A stretch of DNA of 62,684 nucleotides from Chryseobacterium gleum. Its GTDB lineage: Bacteria; Bacteroidota; Bacteroidia; Flavobacteriales_D; Crocinitomicaceae. Numbering within the stretch: the stretch's first letter is position 1; each line of letters opens with the position of its first letter. The notes under the pieces were generated by a model, which saw only the letters and a program-made list of their open reading frames with translations, was not told where the DNA came from and did no database searches. Positions 17,210-25,699 of the stretch are shown here, piece after piece. The stretch covers positions 1 to 62,684 of the forward strand of contig CAMDFN010000012.1 in assembly GCA_945897565.1 (NCBI GenBank). The letters are read 5' to 3'. A program made the translations under genes and the position numbers.

Positions 17210-17875
17210 ATGGAAAAGATAACTATGGAACTATTCTCTTTTCAGGATATTGAAAATAAAGACCACTCAAGATTAAGCAATCAGCGCAAGGTGGGTTTAT
17301 ATTTTTGGGGGCTTAGCCTCCAAGATGATCAAAAACCTGAAAATGAAGCCGAGTTTGCCCTACTCTATTTAGGAAAATCGCAAATAAATGTCTTTGAACG
17401 GTTAATGCAAGAATTTTCGCAACTCATTTTTGGCGGTTTTGGTACTTTATTCAATATCGAGTATTTAAGGAAGCATAACTTTTGTTTCAACTTGAATCAA
17501 ATCAATCAAGATACGGAAAATGAGGTTCACAAACCTAAAATTGTTTATTCACCAAAAAACATGGTTGAGCTTAGCACATTCCATTTGGCACCATCAGCAG
17601 ATTGCATTCAAACTTTAGAATATTACAAGCGTAATCTTTACTACTCATACTTAGAATTACCCCATTCTGAAATCCAAAAAGGAGAGAACATCATTCATCA
17701 AGTTGTTAGGCCACATATTACCGGCTTGGGTAAAATAAAGTATCCAATTAAAAATGCAAAAGCCTTGACTACAGCCACAAATGAATGGGAAGTATTCAAA
17801 AACAAACACTCAGAAAATCTGAATCCTATCATCGTTAAGTGGGTTGATACATGTATGAAAAAAAATAACTTATAG
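17210..17875 (+). CDS. GIY-YIG nuclease-like protein of the AAA cluster
   Basis: Near the N-terminus the sequence reads VGLYFWG (28-34), then ALLYLGKSQ (50-58), then FERLMQEF (62-69). This spacing of GLY, YLG and an Arg helix matches the GIY-YIG fold, whose Tyr pair and Arg are catalytic; an aromatic and acidic helix (LEYYKRNLYYSYLEL) later could supply the metal-binding Glu. The remaining 90 residues are unassigned. If correct, this is the second GIY-YIG-type protein in the cluster. Function beyond the fold cannot be told. It follows the previous stop by four bases; an alternative ATG lies five codons in. Confidence 0.6.
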   Translation: MEKITMELFSFQDIENKDHSRLSNQRKVGLYFWGLSLQDDQKPENEAEFALLYLGKSQINVFERLMQEFSQLIFGGFGTLFNIEYLRKHNFCFNLNQINQDTENEVHKPKIVYSPKNMVELSTFHLAPSADCIQTLEYYKRNLYYSYLELPHSEIQKGENIIHQVVRPHITGLGKIKYPIKNAKALTTATNEWEVFKNKHSENLNPIIVKWVDTCMKKNNL

Positions 17876-17922
17876 TATGGAAAAATGAACGAATTAGTTA
17901 AAAAGTTTCAAAATAATTGAAT

Positions 17923-18576
17923 ATGGAGATATTGACTTTTGATGAATACAAAACAATACTAATTGATATTAAAAGGAATAGCTGGAATAAAAGTGGGGTA
18001 TCAACCATTCCGGATTTCTTAATTGCTCAGTGGTACACTCAATTTTTAAAATACGAACACGATTGGATTTATTATTTTAACCATATTTTCAGGCCAAATT
18101 TTAAAAATAACAAACCATTTACAGTTATCCTTTTTGAATCAGGACCTGGTGGGTTTTGCTTTCCCCACCCAAACTACATGTTTCTATCAGAAATGCTTGA
18201 TGAAAACAATTTAAATGCACATATGGATAATTATTTAAACAGGGTCATGAGATGTTTTGGTCTAAATCCAAAGAATTATAACACTCGAAGAGATAAACTA
18301 TTAGAATTAGCCGGATATAGTGTACTGATTATTGACTTATTTCCGACGCATGGCATAGGGTTAAATACAGTTAGTCGAAAGACACTGTGGAACGAGCACA
18401 ATCGTGTTGCAATAAAAAAGGTCGAATCAATTTTTGATATACTCAAAGAAACAGCAAAATATGGATATTCCCCTTCTGAGGTATATAACTTTCTTGACGC
18501 AGACCCTCCAAATTTATCAAAAGTCTTCTCTATCAATTCATCAAGCAATATATTAATTTCACTTCTATCACAATGA
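17923..18576 (+). CDS. Unknown protein of the AAA cluster, possible uracil-DNA-glycosylase-like fold
   Basis: I do not recognise the family. The start is the ATG giving MEILTFDEYK; the frame is open two codons further to a TTG. TVILFESGPGGFCFPHPNY (about 67-85) and SVLIIDLFPTHGIG (133-146) resemble, in order and spacing, the GxxPG loop and the later hydrophobic strand plus aromatic/His loop of uracil-DNA-glycosylase-like folds, but the match is weak. The DNA is visibly more AT-rich than neighbouring housekeeping genes, as expected for acquired DNA. Its stop overlaps the nuclease start by four bases. Confidence 0.65.
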   Translation: MEILTFDEYKTILIDIKRNSWNKSGVSTIPDFLIAQWYTQFLKYEHDWIYYFNHIFRPNFKNNKPFTVILFESGPGGFCFPHPNYMFLSEMLDENNLNAHMDNYLNRVMRCFGLNPKNYNTRRDKLLELAGYSVLIIDLFPTHGIGLNTVSRKTLWNEHNRVAIKKVESIFDILKETAKYGYSPSEVYNFLDADPPNLSKVFSINSSSNILISLLSQ

Positions 18577-19268
18577 TAAAATCCTTCTCCCGCACTGCTG
18601 TGGATCTTTTTTGTGAGTGTCCGCGCTGTTTTTATTTATTACACAAAAAAGGCGTGAGGCGGCCGGCTGGGTATCCGTTTACTTTGAATGCTGCTGTGGA
18701 TAAATTGGCAAAGGTAGAATTTGATGGCTATCGAGAGCGGCAAGTTCCCCATCCAATAATGGAAGGTTTAGATATGGTTCCACTTCAACATGATGAATTA
18801 GAAAATTGGCGAAATAATAAAATTGGCATTGCCTGTGAATACGAGGGATACAGATTTTATGGAGCGGTAGATGACGTTTGGAAGGACTCTTTAGATCCTG
18901 AGCTTTGGCATGTCGTAGATTATAAAGCAACTGCGAAAAAAGATCCTGTTATATCGCTTGATGCAAGTGCCGCGCATCATCAATCTTATCAGCGCCAGGT
19001 TAGTTTTTATACTTGGCTATTTACCCAAAATAATTATCCTGTTTCTGAAATCTCCTATTTCTATTATGTCACTGGCGACAATACACTTGATCGTTTTGAA
19101 GATACATTGCACTTTCGCACCCACCTCATCGCCTATAATTGTGACTTGAATTGGATTGAACCAACTGTTCAAGCATTGATCCATTGTTTTGAAAGTGCTG
19201 ATATCCCTTCAGCTTCAGAAAATTGCGGCCATTGCAAGTTTGTAGCAGAATATAACGCCCTGGTTTAA
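18573..19268 (+). CDS. PD-(D/E)XK nuclease, Cas4/AddB-like
   Basis: The 231-residue protein has the RecB-type nuclease core: GAVDD with Asp at about 100, then HVVDYKAT with the D-x-K pair at 116-118, then YQRQVSFY holding the QxxxY motif (142-146). Clustered Cys residues occur at the N-terminus (CECPRC, 14-19) and near the C-terminus (CGHC, 218-221), the arrangement that holds an iron-sulfur cluster in Cas4 and AddB. It should therefore cut or resect DNA. No cas1/cas2 or CRISPR array accompanies it. It is the last gene of the AAA operon, starting inside the previous stop. Confidence 0.82.
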   Translation: MIKSFSRTAVDLFCECPRCFYLLHKKGVRRPAGYPFTLNAAVDKLAKVEFDGYRERQVPHPIMEGLDMVPLQHDELENWRNNKIGIACEYEGYRFYGAVDDVWKDSLDPELWHVVDYKATAKKDPVISLDASAAHHQSYQRQVSFYTWLFTQNNYPVSEISYFYYVTGDNTLDRFEDTLHFRTHLIAYNCDLNWIEPTVQALIHCFESADIPSASENCGHCKFVAEYNALV

Positions 19269-19284
19269 GTCTGACAGGATTGAA

Positions 19285-20097
19285 TCAAACCCCACTACAA
19301 CTCAACATTTTCGCATTGCGGTAGCGCGCATGACGAACAGCCCTGAAAATCCCGATAGGTAGCGTAACCAAATAAGTTGGATAAATAATAATACTAAATC
19401 CCAGCATTCTACGCGTGTTTTTGCGGTATTTTAAGCGATGAGAAAAGTCGAGGTCTTTGCCAAGCTTATCAATTCCTTTGGATCCACTGATCATAGTCAA
19501 AGGCAGCGAATAAACTCCCGCCTTACCAGATAATTTAAAATAAAGCGCTCCATTTGACAAGAAATAATAATCATCAAGGTAATAAGTGCAGCCCGAGGTG
19601 TGATACAAGATTTTTTGAGGCATTTCTCCAAAAGTTGCATCAGAATTGTACATTTTTGGCTTATTCCAAGAAAACATGGTGTCAATATCTTGAGGAATTC
19701 CTAGTTCATTAGCAGGTTCGATATTTCTGGCACTGACAAACAATAAAGGTGCATGCAAATAATAATCATAATAACGGTCAAGCGTTTGTGAATAGAACAT
19801 ACGGGTTGCTATCCGGCCTCCTTTTTTCTGAAATTGATAGTCTTTACCTACTGAAAACGACGGTGGAGATAGATCGGACAAGGCGAATTTGACCACTTTC
19901 ATTGATGGATGCTCCCGAAAGTATAAGGTATCATCTGAACAAAAATAATAGCGCATGCAGGTGAGTACCGTATCTGAATTTCTGACGTAAAGTTGTTCCC
20001 ACTCTGCTTCCGGCGGATAATGTATCGGGTCGAGCTGTTGAGCAAAGCTCAGGTTGGCACTCCATATGGCAATAAAATGAAGAATATACGTTCTCAT
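19285..20097 (-). CDS. Secreted hypothetical protein
   Basis: The start at MRTYILHFIAIW gives a signal peptide ending in SFAQ; a -7-like TATTTTTG (20120 to 20113) overlaps the longer possible start and so supports the shorter one. The mature 250 residues contain the segment YYFCSDDTLYFRE, also found as FVSDDTLFFKS in the protein at 22439-22882. A hydrophobic stretch near the end (GFSIIIYPTYLVTLPIGIF) could be a membrane segment. Function is unknown. Confidence 0.7.
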   Translation of the reverse strand: MRTYILHFIAIWSANLSFAQQLDPIHYPPEAEWEQLYVRNSDTVLTCMRYYFCSDDTLYFREHPSMKVVKFALSDLSPPSFSVGKDYQFQKKGGRIATRMFYSQTLDRYYDYYLHAPLLFVSARNIEPANELGIPQDIDTMFSWNKPKMYNSDATFGEMPQKILYHTSGCTYYLDDYYFLSNGALYFKLSGKAGVYSLPLTMISGSKGIDKLGKDLDFSHRLKYRKNTRRMLGFSIIIYPTYLVTLPIGIFRAVRHARYRNAKMLSCSGV

Positions 20098-20199
20098 GTT
20101 GGTCATTTTGACCAAAAATACGGCAGCAAACGCAACTAGCCGAACTTGATTTTACAACTTTAAATTATTGATTTGCGAAAATCGCAACTGGAAAGCAAA

Positions 20200-20811
20200 C
20201 TAGATTTCGCCGTCGTCACCGACTTCGTCTGACTGGAAGGCGATGGCTCTGATGAGTTCTACCCGATGATAGCGGTAACCACTTGGGGCTTCTGCTTGAA
20301 TTTTAAAAGGTACTTGTGCGTCGGGTTCACCATACTTATAAAGCGTGTAAACTTTAGAGCTGAGCGCTGTTTTGGTCTCAGATAAAAAAGTAACGCGAAT
20401 TTCAAAATTCATGAAGGTGGCGTATTTAGCGCTATTGTAGATATTGCCATAGAATTCCTCCTTGCCTGCAAACCAACGGTAAGTGTGCTCGTAGTCGAGC
20501 GATAGATAATCAAGTGGCTGCTTTTCTTCCTTCTTGCGGAGGTCTTTTTCCAATTTGGCTTGTTGTTGCTCTAGCGTGAGTGGTGGTGTGAGGTCTTTTT
20601 TAGAAGCTTTTTGTTCGGCTTCGTTCAGCTCTTTTTGGGTTTCGCGCAGGACAGTACGCAATGAATCTGCTTCAATTTGATCTTGAGTGATGACATCTTG
20701 CCTTGGGCCGCCAAAAAGTTTATAGACGCCCCCGACCAGGACTAATACAAGTGCAGAACCGATTAGAATTTTGGTCCAAGACCAACCAGCTGTTTTTTGT
20801 GCTGCCGCCAT
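20200..20811 (-). CDS. Membrane-anchored protein with coiled coil, unknown function
   Basis: A membrane helix at residues 13-33 (ILIGSALVLVLVGGVYKLF) is followed by a charged coiled coil (about 45-105, rich in E, Q and K) and a C-terminal beta-rich domain of 100 residues (FEIRVTFLSETKTAL). The topology suggests an inner-membrane protein with a periplasmic or cytoplasmic domain on a stalk. It follows xseB by 49 bases on the same strand. Confidence 0.7.
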   Translation of the reverse strand: MAAAQKTAGWSWTKILIGSALVLVLVGGVYKLFGGPRQDVITQDQIEADSLRTVLRETQKELNEAEQKASKKDLTPPLTLEQQQAKLEKDLRKKEEKQPLDYLSLDYEHTYRWFAGKEEFYGNIYNSAKYATFMNFEIRVTFLSETKTALSSKVYTLYKYGEPDAQVPFKIQAEAPSGYRYHRVELIRAIAFQSDEVGDDGEI

Positions 20812-20860
20812 ATCAATTTGATTTATACGAATATACTGTTTTTGAATAGAATGCCTTCAG

Positions 20861-21052
20861 CTAGCCCTTCTTCACAATCTTTTGAATTTCAGCCTCTGTC
20901 TGCTGTAGTTTGGTTTGGCAATACGCTACCAATTCATTGGCGCGGGCCACCGTACTGGCGAGCTCATCAATTTTGACCTCTTTTTGCTCGAGTTTCTTGA
21001 CGATGGCCTGAAGCTGAGAAAGTGCTTCTTCATAACTTAAGTTTTCTTGCAT
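20861..21052 (-). CDS. xseB: Exodeoxyribonuclease VII small subunit
   Basis: The 63-residue protein has the XseB pattern: YEEALSQLQAIVKKLE, then a short hinge, then a helix with ANELVAYCQTKLQQTEAEI. It forms helical hairpins that bind the large subunit, making exonuclease VII, which degrades single-stranded DNA to oligonucleotides. It lies one base downstream of xseA, the usual pairing. Confidence 0.9.
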   Translation of the reverse strand: MQENLSYEEALSQLQAIVKKLEQKEVKIDELASTVARANELVAYCQTKLQQTEAEIQKIVKKG

Positions 21053-21053
21053 G

Positions 21054-22424
21054 CTATTTTTGAATTTTGGTGATGGTGCTATAAACTATAAATTGATCGC
21101 TAAGTGTTTGCATTTCTTTTCCGATGAGTTCTCCACGGTATAGGGAGAGGTCGGTTTGGTCAACACTGCTGATGGTGTAGCCTACTTTTAACAATTTCAG
21201 TGGATTGAGTACCGCAACTTTTTCTTGTAAATTGAGAATTTCTAGCCTTTGAATTGCGATATGATTGGATGAGTGAAGTACCATTTTTTCTAATAATGAC
21301 GGTAATTCAATAGTTTGAACAATATTTAACAAATGAAAAGCTGCAACAACACTTTTCTCTAAGGATAAAACTAAGATGGCACGCTGTTCTGCGAGGATCT
21401 CGTTGGTACCGACTTCCAGGCGATGTAACTTGGATTGCACATCAGTGCGGTAGTCGGTGATGATATTTTGAAAGTAATGGGTTAAAAATTTGCTGGTACT
21501 TGAAAACAGTTCATTAGCTTGATTGAGTTGCGTAAGACCAAGTTGCAAGGATTTATCGAGGAGATTTTGTAATTCTGCTCGAAAAGTCCCTACTTTGATA
21601 TATAAGAATTTAGCTACTGCAGTTGGGGTTATCTGACGCGTGTTAGCCACTAAATCGGCAACAACCTCATCGGTTTCATGACCAATACCCGTAATTAAAG
21701 GCAAGCGCAAGCCAGCAATAAGGCTACAAATTTGATAATCATTGAAAACGTTAAGGTCCATTTTGCTGCCCCCACCGCGTATGAGCACAATTGCATCGGC
21801 GTCGTAGGTATCGGCTTCTTTCAATGCAGCGCAAATTTCTGACACTGCTTTATCGCCTTGCACCGTTGTGGCAATTTCTTGAATGATGAAGTTTCGATAA
21901 ATATTATTCTGGCGCATCTCGGTTAAGAAATCGCGGTAACCCGAGGTGTCTGGCGAGCCGATCAGTACCACACGCTTGACAATCAGTGGGAGTTTGATTT
22001 GCCTTTGTAAATCATACAACCCTTCTTGCTTGAGGCGCTCAATTGTTTGTTTCTTTTTGAGTTCAATTTCACCATAGGTAAACGCCGGATCGAGGTCGTG
22101 AATGGTTAAAGACAAACCATAAATTTCATGAAAAGTGACCGAAACCCTAAACAACAAGCGATTGCCAGGTTGCAGGAGTAGCTTGAACTCCTCAGCTAAA
22201 TTTGTTTGAAGGGCCAAAACCTGTGTGCGCCAAATGACGGCTTTCATTTGTGCGGTATTGAGCCCATCTAGAGCATCTGCCAACTCTAAATAATAGTGTC
22301 CTCCCTTGATATTCAACTTGACCAATTCACCCGAAACCCAATAACTTTGCTCGCCATATGTGCGGCTGAGCACTTTTTTGACGCTGTCGACGAGTTGGGT
22401 AAGGGTGTAGGTTTTTTTGGTCAT
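21054..22424 (-). CDS. xseA: Exodeoxyribonuclease VII large subunit
   Basis: The protein starts with an OB-fold for single-stranded DNA (TLTQLVDSVKKVLS ... YWVSGELVKLNIKGGHYYLEL). The catalytic region holds RVVLIGSPDTSGYRDFL, VLIRGGGSKMDLNVFND and TGIGHETDEVVADLVA, the signature motifs of the family with the Asp/His residues needed for activity, followed by a long coiled-coil region and a C-terminal domain. At 456 residues it is full length. It works with XseB in DNA repair and recombination clean-up. Confidence 0.93.
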   Translation of the reverse strand: MTKKTYTLTQLVDSVKKVLSRTYGEQSYWVSGELVKLNIKGGHYYLELADALDGLNTAQMKAVIWRTQVLALQTNLAEEFKLLLQPGNRLLFRVSVTFHEIYGLSLTIHDLDPAFTYGEIELKKKQTIERLKQEGLYDLQRQIKLPLIVKRVVLIGSPDTSGYRDFLTEMRQNNIYRNFIIQEIATTVQGDKAVSEICAALKEADTYDADAIVLIRGGGSKMDLNVFNDYQICSLIAGLRLPLITGIGHETDEVVADLVANTRQITPTAVAKFLYIKVGTFRAELQNLLDKSLQLGLTQLNQANELFSSTSKFLTHYFQNIITDYRTDVQSKLHRLEVGTNEILAEQRAILVLSLEKSVVAAFHLLNIVQTIELPSLLEKMVLHSSNHIAIQRLEILNLQEKVAVLNPLKLLKVGYTISSVDQTDLSLYRGELIGKEMQTLSDQFIVYSTITKIQK

Positions 22425-22438
22425 TGAAATTGCCGCAA

Positions 22439-22882
22439 TTAGTTAGCGAGTACAGCCTGCTGATGGATTTTTTTTTGATCGTGAATTGTATTTGCTATCA
22501 CATAAGTGAGCGCACCTGGCGAAGCAAAAGTGATGATATACACCACTACAAAATCGGTATCTATTAAAAATGCAGCGCCAGCTCCTCCTAACATGAGTCC
22601 GAGACCAACCCCCATTGCAATTTTTAATGGTTTTAAATTTTTTGACGCTCTATTGAAATGATGATACTTACCGTTGGGTAGATAAAACCTTGAAGTGATA
22701 TCGGCAGTAGCTACTTTATAATTGATATGATCGCTTTTTGATTTGAAGAAGAGGGTGTCATCGGAAACAAAATGCAATTTGGTGTAGCGATAAGCTGTGC
22801 CTGATGACAAGGTAAGGGTTTTAAACTGGGCACTTGCTCCGAATCCCAAAAATATGAGGCTGAAAAGAAGGAAATGTTTCAT
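22439..22882 (-). CDS. Small secreted/membrane hypothetical protein
   Basis: A signal peptide (LLFSLIFLGFGASAQ) leads into a beta-rich segment of about 75 residues (TAYRYTKLHFVSDDTLFFKS), then two membrane helices near the C-terminus (GLGLMLGGAGAAFLI and FVVVYIITFASPGALTYVI). It resembles the N-terminal module of the proteins at 7314-8174 and 19285-20097. The role is unknown. It follows xseA in reverse order, sharing strand with 14 bases between. Confidence 0.65.
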   Translation of the reverse strand: MKHFLLFSLIFLGFGASAQFKTLTLSSGTAYRYTKLHFVSDDTLFFKSKSDHINYKVATADITSRFYLPNGKYHHFNRASKNLKPLKIAMGVGLGLMLGGAGAAFLIDTDFVVVYIITFASPGALTYVIANTIHDQKKIHQQAVLAN

Positions 22883-22934
22883 GTTGTAAACTTAATGGAA
22901 TAATCCTTAATTTCGAAGTATTGAACCCTGTCAA

Positions 22935-24854
22935 ATGAAACACCTACTACCTTTTCTATTCCTTTTTTGCCTTCCTGCTTTCGCTCAAATACCGAGCTAT
23001 GTACCGGTGGCTGGGCTGCAGTGCTACTACCCTTTCAATGGAAATGGCAACGATGCCGGCAATCTCAACAACCACCTCACCAACAACGGTGCAGTGCTCA
23101 CCACCGATCGTTTTGGAGCTACCGATGCCGCATATAACTTCAATGGAAGTACGCAGTATTTCATCCGCAATACCCCGAGTTTTACATTTAACCCGAGTTC
23201 TACCTTTACGGTTTCCTTGTGGCACAACCGAAATGCAAGTTCTGTAGTTGGCATTCCAATTATGCACGCTACAAATGCCGCAGGTAACTTCATCTGGATT
23301 TTTCAAACAGGCGCTACGAACATGCAATTTGGCACCAACAAACAGCAATCTGCCTGGATTTGGGCGCAAAGCACCAGCACTACTAACGTCTGGACACACA
23401 TTGTGATGGTATATAACGCAGGCGCCATGACACTTTACAAAGACAACGTAGCTGTTGCCACCGGCACCTTTAACCATACGGGTGTCACGAGCGCTAGCTT
23501 ACCACTTTATGTCGGGCGCGGCATTGGAGGTGGTTATTTCGACGGCAAAATCGATGACATCGGGATCTGGAACCGCTGTTTGTCTGCGTGTGAAGTCAAT
23601 GATTTATTCAGTGCATCAAATACCCTTACTACAGTAAGTGCCGGGCCAAATTTGTACGCATGCAATGGGGGTTCGGTCACCGTAACCGGAACAGGTGCAA
23701 GTACCTATTTGTGGTCACCGAATATCAGCAATGGTGCTACATTTACCCCGAGTATCAATCAAACTTATACCCTTACTGGCTTTGATGCCAACGGCTGCTC
23801 AGCTTGGGATCAGACGAATATTTTACTCGAGCAATTCAGTATCAATGCAGGCCAAGACCTCACTATTTGCCAAGGCGACAGCGCGGTGCTCACTGCAACC
23901 GGCTCACCAAACATCATTTGGAATAACAATGACGTCAGCAACGGCATACCATTTTTTCCCTTGAATAGCGGTTACGTCACTGCTTTTGCCACAAGTGCCA
24001 ATGGTTGTTTGGCCAGTGACTCCGTCTTACTCACTGTAAACCCTGCGCCATCCATCGATGCCGGTCAAGACTTCTATACTTGCCCTGGAGATAGCATTAC
24101 ACTTTTGGCCAGCGGCGGCAACAACCTCATCTGGAATGGTTCCATTGCCAACGACACCACCTTTGTACCTAACGCAAGTGCCACCTACGTGGTGAGTGGA
24201 GAAAGTAGCCTAGGTTGTACGGGCTTTGATACCCTTCAGGTGTTTTACGGCACTTTCCCTGACCTCAATGCTGGACAAGACCAATCGGTTTGCTTTGGAG
24301 ATGAAGTCATCTTATACGGAACCGGAGGTATCTTTATGTCTTGGAGCAACAACATCGCCGATAGCATTCCATTTGTTCCACAGCAAAGCGGATCCTACGT
24401 TTTAACAGGCGCTAGCAATGAGGGTTGTATTGGCACGGATACCGTCTATGTCAGTGTCAACGACGCAAGCAGCAATACGATTACCGCTTCGGCAATTGAC
24501 AGTTACACGCTAAACGGACAAACCTACACCACTTCTGGAAGTTATACCCAAGTACTCATCAACGCTGCAGGCTGCGATAGCTTACTTACACTCAATCTTA
24601 CGCTCGATTTTACGGGCTTAGATGAAAATGAGCAGCAGTTCAGCCTTTATCCCAACCCTGTTAAAGACATATTTGTATTGACTGTAGTTCCAAAACTCAT
24701 TGGTCAAGAAATCCAAATGATGAATATTGAAGGGAAAAGCGTCATCTCCCCAATGATTTCTGCAGTGAATCAATCCATAAACGTTCAATATTTACCGTCC
24801 GGAATTTACTTCGTTAAAATAGGTGAAGCAGTTCAAAAATTGTTAGTGGAGTAG
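22935..24854 (+). CDS. LamG-domain T9SS-secreted protein with Ig-like repeats
   Basis: A signal peptide (LLPFLFLFCLPAFAQ) is followed by a LamG/concanavalin-like domain (about 30-230, with YYPFNGNGNDAGN and DDIGIWNRCLS). Four related Ig-like repeats of about 75-80 residues come next, each opening with a form of AGQD/AGPN...C.G and closing with GC...D. One short module (YTLNGQTYTTSGSYTQV ... GCDSLLTLNLTL) matches repeats in the protein at 9249-10955. The C-terminus is a type A T9SS sorting domain (FSLYPNPVKDIFVL ... LPSGIYFVKI). Likely a surface adhesin or glycan-binding protein. A TAATTTCG -7-like element lies about 20 bases before the ATG. Confidence 0.85.
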   Translation: MKHLLPFLFLFCLPAFAQIPSYVPVAGLQCYYPFNGNGNDAGNLNNHLTNNGAVLTTDRFGATDAAYNFNGSTQYFIRNTPSFTFNPSSTFTVSLWHNRNASSVVGIPIMHATNAAGNFIWIFQTGATNMQFGTNKQQSAWIWAQSTSTTNVWTHIVMVYNAGAMTLYKDNVAVATGTFNHTGVTSASLPLYVGRGIGGGYFDGKIDDIGIWNRCLSACEVNDLFSASNTLTTVSAGPNLYACNGGSVTVTGTGASTYLWSPNISNGATFTPSINQTYTLTGFDANGCSAWDQTNILLEQFSINAGQDLTICQGDSAVLTATGSPNIIWNNNDVSNGIPFFPLNSGYVTAFATSANGCLASDSVLLTVNPAPSIDAGQDFYTCPGDSITLLASGGNNLIWNGSIANDTTFVPNASATYVVSGESSLGCTGFDTLQVFYGTFPDLNAGQDQSVCFGDEVILYGTGGIFMSWSNNIADSIPFVPQQSGSYVLTGASNEGCIGTDTVYVSVNDASSNTITASAIDSYTLNGQTYTTSGSYTQVLINAAGCDSLLTLNLTLDFTGLDENEQQFSLYPNPVKDIFVLTVVPKLIGQEIQMMNIEGKSVISPMISAVNQSINVQYLPSGIYFVKIGEAVQKLLVE

Positions 24855-24867
24855 GAAAGCACCCCAT

Positions 24868-25653
24868 TTATCGCTTCGCTGACAGTGGATTGCGCAAGTT
24901 AGTGTAGCCTACCAAGTGCAAACGTACCACCCCCACAGGCAATTTAGCTTTGATCAAAACCGGAATTCTGTTGGCATCAGCCGTGACCCAAAACTGAACG
25001 TCTTCTTCGTCTTTGAAATAGCGGCCGGTCTGCACCAACGGCACAAATTTATGACACTTGAACTTCCCTTTTTCGGTTTCAATAACTTGATCGGTGATGA
25101 ACTTGATTTTGAGCGTAAATACCTCGTTATCCATGAAAACAGGAAAGCTGAAGGTCTGGCCTTTTTTGGCGCCTTGAAAGTCTAAGGTGCGGGCAAAGTA
25201 AAATGATGAAATCATGTCTTGCACGCCCATCGGGATTTTAAAAGTTTTGCCTTTGTTCGTTTCTACGGTCTCATTCTGATGATGAAAGGTATAATCTTGG
25301 CTGATTTTATAACCACCTTCGTCTACACGGCGCTTGAAAAACCAAGGCATAATGCTGCGCTGATCTAAATAAGATTCATAGGTGTCGTCTACATGAAAAA
25401 CGTGGTCAAAGGTATTGATTGAATACCCTTTTGCCACCGCATGGAACAAGGGGCGGCCGTGTCCTTTGCGGTCAGTCCATTTGAGATAGAGCGTGGCTTC
25501 ACCGGCGTCAATGAGGCCATAAGACAAATGATAACGCAATTTTTCACCTACAGCAAAAGCAGTGTTGTCGGTAACCGGAAAAACTTCTTTGCCACTACTC
25601 GAAAGGCAGCATAAGAAAAGAAGTGTGAAGAGCGTGTAAGATAGTGTCCGCAT
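24868..25653 (-). CDS. DUF3108 family secreted protein
   Basis: A signal peptide precedes a 240-residue beta-rich domain of the DUF3108 type: FAVGEKLRYHLSYGLIDAGEA, then DDTYESYLD, FHHQNETVETNKGK, and QDMISSFYFARTL are family landmarks. The function is not established; members look like periplasmic or outer-membrane lipocalin-like barrels. It converges with the LamG gene and sits 46 bases downstream of tyrS. Confidence 0.82.
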   Translation of the reverse strand: MRTLSYTLFTLLFLCCLSSSGKEVFPVTDNTAFAVGEKLRYHLSYGLIDAGEATLYLKWTDRKGHGRPLFHAVAKGYSINTFDHVFHVDDTYESYLDQRSIMPWFFKRRVDEGGYKISQDYTFHHQNETVETNKGKTFKIPMGVQDMISSFYFARTLDFQGAKKGQTFSFPVFMDNEVFTLKIKFITDQVIETEKGKFKCHKFVPLVQTGRYFKDEEDVQFWVTADANRIPVLIKAKLPVGVVRLHLVGYTNLRNPLSAKR

Positions 25654-25699
25654 AGTCAGTAGTTTTTACCGGACCAAGCAAAGCACATGCCAAAAATTC

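Noticed and set aside
17885..17920. Eleven-residue leader peptide frame before the 17923 gene
   Set aside because: Too short and without conserved content or regulatory structure; chance frames of this size are common in AT-rich DNA.
18573..19268. CRISPR adaptation module suggested by the Cas4-like nuclease
   Set aside because: No direct-repeat array, cas1 or cas2 found anywhere in the window.
22956..23477. Long antisense frame within the LamG gene
   Set aside because: It mirrors the coding pattern of the real gene, has no signal of a family and no promoter; regarded as a shadow frame.
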